A stretch of DNA of 5,395 bases. It comes from Thermoplasmata archaeon (GTDB lineage Archaea > Thermoplasmatota > Thermoplasmata > Thermoplasmatales > Thermoplasmataceae). The stretch lies in NCBI GenBank assembly GCA_021806355.1, contig JAJZXT010000088.1, positions 1 through 5,395 on the forward strand. Reading direction: 5' to 3'. Numbering within the stretch: position 1 is the stretch's first letter; every line of letters starts with the position of its first letter. The notes under the pieces are model-generated. The model had not been told where the DNA came from and did not search any database. It saw only the letters and a program-made list of their open reading frames with translations. The translations under genes were made by a program, and so were the position numbers. This document shows positions 4,831 to 5,395 of the stretch, one piece after another.

Positions 4831-5174
4831 TGCCATCAGATATTGGTAAGCAGATCCTTGAAGACCTCACGGAACTGATTGATGAGGAAATGTTCTGGAC
4901 TTGGTTCGAGCCGAGTGATTTCTATTCACGATTTGAATCAGCTTTCCAGGATGAGGGAGACGATTGTAACTGCAATCTCTGCGATTACGAGATTGAGGGG
5001 TATTATGGACATTCTACGGAAACCTCTGATGAGGAACTTATGAAGGAGCATATTTTCGAGGAACATTCCGAGGAGCTTATCCGCAAGGCTATTCAATCGC
5101 ATTTTCTAAAGCCCAGCAAAGCAAATCAACTTTCAACGCTGGAAGAATCAATAGGCAACGGTGAGTGGAAATGA
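4830..5174 (+). CDS. Unknown 114-aa acidic protein with possible zinc-binding Cys/His cluster
   Basis: The protein is acidic and probably helical at both ends. DEEMFWTWFEPSD lies at 18-30. A central segment has Cys46, Cys48 and Cys51, then His61, His74 and His79. Cys48-x2-Cys51 together with His74-x4-His79 resembles the ligand layout of a C2H2 zinc finger, with 22 residues between the pairs in place of about 12, so it may be a non-standard zinc site. DYEIEGYYGHS between the pairs could form the hairpin. The gene overlaps its upstream neighbour by one base and the downstream Gp37/Gp68-family gene by four (ATGA). It is therefore the immediate neighbour of that three-Cys-motif protein and a candidate accessory factor for it. 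No family is recognised. Confidence 0.8.
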   Translation: MPSDIGKQILEDLTELIDEEMFWTWFEPSDFYSRFESAFQDEGDDCNCNLCDYEIEGYYGHSTETSDEELMKEHIFEEHSEELIRKAIQSHFLKPSKANQLSTLEESIGNGEWK

Positions 5175-5395
5175 ACAAAACAGGAATATCATGGACTGAC
5201 TTGACATGGAACCCAGTAAGTGGATGCTCAAAGGTTAGTCCTGGTTGTAAAAATTGCTATGCCGAGGCATGGTCAAAACGCTGGGGCAGATCCTTTGACG
5301 TTACTTTGCATCCCAACAAGCTCAAAGAAGTGAAAAAGATACCATCAGGTTCTAAGGTATTTGTCAATTCAATGTCAGATCTGTTCCACGAGAAA
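5171..5395 (+). CDS. Gp37/Gp68-family (DUF5131) three-Cys-motif protein, 3' partial
   Basis: The first 75 codons are present and the window edge cuts the rest; family members are usually well over 200 residues. The N-terminus ISWTDLTWNPVSGC is characteristic, followed by Cys19-x6-Cys26-x2-Cys29 in the context SPGCKNCYAE, the three-Cys motif from which TcmP takes its name. VTLHPNKL (44-51) and FVNSMSDLFHE (64-74) are also typical of the family. The motif is generally read as an iron-sulphur cluster site of a radical SAM-like enzyme; its chemistry is not established here. The family was named from phage proteins and is common on phages and other elements. GGTGA (5160-5164) lies 6 bases upstream, and the ATG overlaps the previous stop. 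TcmP, the expected partner, lies about 2.8 kb away on the other strand and not next door. Confidence 0.92.
   Translation, partial: MNKTGISWTDLTWNPVSGCSKVSPGCKNCYAEAWSKRWGRSFDVTLHPNKLKEVKKIPSGSKVFVNSMSDLFHEK

Noticed and set aside
1..5395. CRISPR arrays, tRNA or rRNA genes, transposase genes or terminal inverted repeats, integrase and attachment sites
   Set aside because: I looked for spaced direct repeats, cloverleaf-like segments, transposase or recombinase motifs, and found none in the window.

Overview
The window looks archaeal. Arg is mostly AGA/AGG, two genes start about 25 bases downstream of TATA-like boxes with no Shine-Dalgarno (leaderless style), and genes inside transcription units have strong GGAGG or GGTGA sites with ATGA/GTGA overlaps. 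That mix of leaderless first genes and SD-led internal genes would suit a euryarchaeon such as a Thermoplasmata member. The lineage is an inference; nothing here fixes it.

Left part (1-1208): the tail of an unrecognised helical protein, then a radical SAM protein of the SplB-like family (COG1533). This part has higher GC (43-48% in the lines sampled by hand) and looks like host chromosome. Right part (about 1192 to the end): a compact, more AT-rich block (33-35% GC in TcmP and much of the middle, about 42% in the gene at 4830) that looks like an accessory element. The two meet in a 17-base convergent overlap.

The accessory block is organised around a 53-base divergent promoter (2505-2557). 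Leftward run a 59-aa ribbon-helix-helix (RHH) protein and a three-Cys-motif partner protein, TcmP, joined by a GTGA overlap. Rightward run a second RHH protein (51 aa) and an unknown 154-aa protein joined by an ATGA overlap. Both RHH genes are short and easy to miss. They share a Q-x-N-x-R DNA-reading strand, the same triad as phage P22 Arc. A perfect 18-bp palindrome covers the start codon of the rightward one, and one TATA-like element lies about 27 bases from both start codons.

Farther right, a small very basic gene on the minus strand separates the 154-aa gene from a diverged paralogue (126 aa) that carries a near-identical translation start region. Then come a putative third RHH protein (75 aa), an unknown 196-aa protein, a 114-aa protein with a possible zinc-binding cluster and, at the window edge, the first 75 codons of a Gp37/Gp68-family (DUF5131) three-Cys-motif protein. 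The last four genes overlap or abut and look translationally coupled.

The most interesting point is the pairing of TcmP with its expected Gp37/Gp68 partner at opposite ends of a two-directional module, with RHH regulators in the middle and several unrecognised small proteins between. This is a reasonable candidate for an undescribed radical-SAM/TcmP nucleic-acid-related system on a virus- or plasmid-derived island. Its function cannot be read from the sequence.
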